Positions 20,846 through 21,865 of a stretch of DNA of 21,865 bases are shown here, piece by piece (within the stretch, counting starts at the first letter, position 1; every line of letters starts with the position of its first letter). This DNA is from Kiritimatiellia bacterium (GTDB lineage Bacteria; Verrucomicrobiota; Kiritimatiellia; RFP12; DVOR01), in contig CAAGNN010000185.1 of NCBI GenBank assembly GCA_900771325.1, positions 1-21,865 on the forward strand, read 5' to 3'. The translations under genes were made by a program, and so were the position numbers. The notes under the pieces are model-generated. The model had not been told where the DNA came from. It was given only the letters and a program-made list of their open reading frames with translations, and made no database searches.

Positions 20846-21865
20846 TTACAGCGCCTCGGCGGCACCTTCGAGGAGACGGTGCGTTTTGGGGTCGAAGGCC
20901 AGGCCAATGGCGTAGAGGGGCAAGTTGTGGCAAAGCTGGGCCTCGGCGTAGTTGCGTGCGCGGATTTGCGCGAGGGCGGCCTGGGCACCGGTCTTGCCAT
21001 CGCGGTTGACCTTCAGCTCGAAGATGAAGACACTGCGCTTGTGGACCAACACCAAGTCTGGCCGCGCGCCAGCTTGCTGACGCTCGAAGCAGGCCTCCGT
21101 ATTGGAGAAGCGCGAGCGGATAAGGAAGTAGAGCAAGCGCAGGTAGGCGGCCTCGGTGACCTCCGCCCCCTCGGTCGAGCCGTAGGGAAGGTCGGCGTAA
21201 AGGGCCTTAAGGTGGGAAAAGAACTCCGGAAAGTCGCAGGAGGTAAGAGCCGTAATCGTCTCGCCAATCCAACGAGCCTCGCTTTCGCGCTTGGCGATGG
21301 ACTGCGTGACGATGGTCAAGAGGTCGCGCCGGACCTCCTCATCGGGGATGCCCAGGGTGTAGCCGTCGTCTGGGTCGTAGTCCTTAATGGTGAGGTAGCC
21401 GGCCTGGAAGAGGAGGGCAATAGCAGAGAGATTGGCAAGGTCGCTAGCGGCCATTAGGTCCTCGGTGACCCCGGTGATCTTCTCATAGTTCTGCTTGACC
21501 AGCTGCTCGCGCGTGAGATAATTCATCAGCATCGAGGGCTTACCAGTAGAGGCCCAGGTCGGCGAGAACTCGGGCACTTGGTCGGCAAGCGTATTGGAGA
21601 TGGCGTAGGGGTTGTAGACGGCATACTCCGCCCCCAAGCGGAAGCGCGCAAAGTGGTAGCCGTTGTACCAGAAGCGCAACTGCGCGCGGTAGGCCTCGTA
21701 GTCCAGCCCCATCACCTGGGCGTGGGCGGCCATCGCGTCGAGAAAGTAGGTCTCGAGCTCCTCCTCGGTGTAGCCGAGCAGCGTGGCAGCACGCGCGTCG
21801 AGGGTCAGATCCTTAATATTGTTGAGTGCCGAGAAGACCGAGATCTGCGAGAACTTCGAGACGCC
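20846..21865 (-). CDS. AAA-ATPase-like / PD-(D/E)XK nuclease protein, 5' part outside window
   Basis: The frame is open to the window edge; 339 C-terminal residues are visible. They begin GVSKFSQISVFSALNNIKDLTL, followed by GYTEEELE, the usual passage after the AAA-ATPase-like domain of this family. NGYHF and YNPYAISN come next, then a C-terminal nuclease fold with RPDLVLVHKRSVFIFELKVN, where the Asp of RPD and the E-x-K of FELK form the PD-(D/E)XK triad. QAALAQIRARNYAE and YAIGLAFDPKTHRL close the domain. Proteins of this PF09820/PF08011 type occur in many copies in some anaerobes and their role is unsettled; defence and toxin functions have been suggested. The stop lies 67 bases before the aroKB start. 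The ATPase motifs would be outside the window. Confidence 0.9.
   Translation of the reverse strand, partial: GVSKFSQISVFSALNNIKDLTLDARAATLLGYTEEELETYFLDAMAAHAQVMGLDYEAYRAQLRFWYNGYHFARFRLGAEYAVYNPYAISNTLADQVPEFSPTWASTGKPSMLMNYLTREQLVKQNYEKITGVTEDLMAASDLANLSAIALLFQAGYLTIKDYDPDDGYTLGIPDEEVRRDLLTIVTQSIAKRESEARWIGETITALTSCDFPEFFSHLKALYADLPYGSTEGAEVTEAAYLRLLYFLIRSRFSNTEACFERQQAGARPDLVLVHKRSVFIFELKVNRDGKTGAQAALAQIRARNYAEAQLCHNLPLYAIGLAFDPKTHRLLEGAAEAL

Overview
This 21.9 kb window is very G+C-rich bacterial chromosome. It carries 15 protein-coding genes that I can support, one of them running off the right edge. No rRNA, tRNA, CRISPR array or classical transposase gene is visible. The best lineage clue is the 148-residue protein at 8212-8658, which matches the Minf_1886 family that I associate mainly with Planctomycetes, Verrucomicrobia and relatives. 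Together with a lipoprotein outer-membrane factor (so a Gram-negative envelope), a eukaryote-type hexokinase, a fused AroK-AroB and an AAA/PD-(D/E)XK protein, this suggests a high-GC member of the PVC group (for example Verrucomicrobiota, Kiritimatiellota or Lentisphaerota). That placement is an inference. Fourteen of the 15 genes lie on the minus strand. The exception is the restriction-modification gene.

Layout. 1-707: non-coding, with three tandem repeat arrays built on CCCGGG or ATTA..TAAT dyads, then the left arm of an inverted repeat. 708-3311 (+): a single-chain MmeI-like restriction-modification enzyme. 3312-3586: the right arm of the inverted repeat, partly duplicated. 3587-10054 (-): a compact run hisH-hisF-Minf_1886-ung-glycosyltransferase-O-methyltransferase. 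The glycosyltransferase is one chain of three glycosyltransferase domains (GT4, GT2 and GT25 types). 10055-10347: short hairpins and a terminator. 10348-13034 (-): an exported protein with an acidic tail, followed by a membrane-anchored PpiD/SurA-like chaperone. 13035-13898: a second repeat-rich region with a CCCGGG array, a Z-DNA-type tract, a terminator and a series of short hairpins. 13899-17931 (-): a fused AhbA-AhbB siroheme decarboxylase, an exported CPPC thioredoxin-fold protein, a cyclophilin and an outer-membrane factor. 17976-20778 (-): fused shikimate kinase/3-dehydroquinate synthase overlapping a hexokinase. 20846-21865 (-): the C-terminal part of an AAA-ATPase-like/PD-(D/E)XK protein.

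Two things tie the window together. First, the five transcription-unit heads where I could find a promoter all carry an extended -10 box containing TGCTA (TGCTAYAMT or close to it). In three of them (restriction-modification gene, hisH, ahbAB) the box ends only 6-7 bases before the ATG, the geometry of a leaderless mRNA. Second, the intergenic regions share repeat families: CCCGGG arrays, a CACAAAG-rich element, and a hairpin with a GGGGAC loop followed by TCARRACGGGC that occurs three times. The lone plus-strand restriction-modification gene is bracketed by a 68-bp inverted repeat with one mismatch, which suggests it arrived or moves as a cassette.
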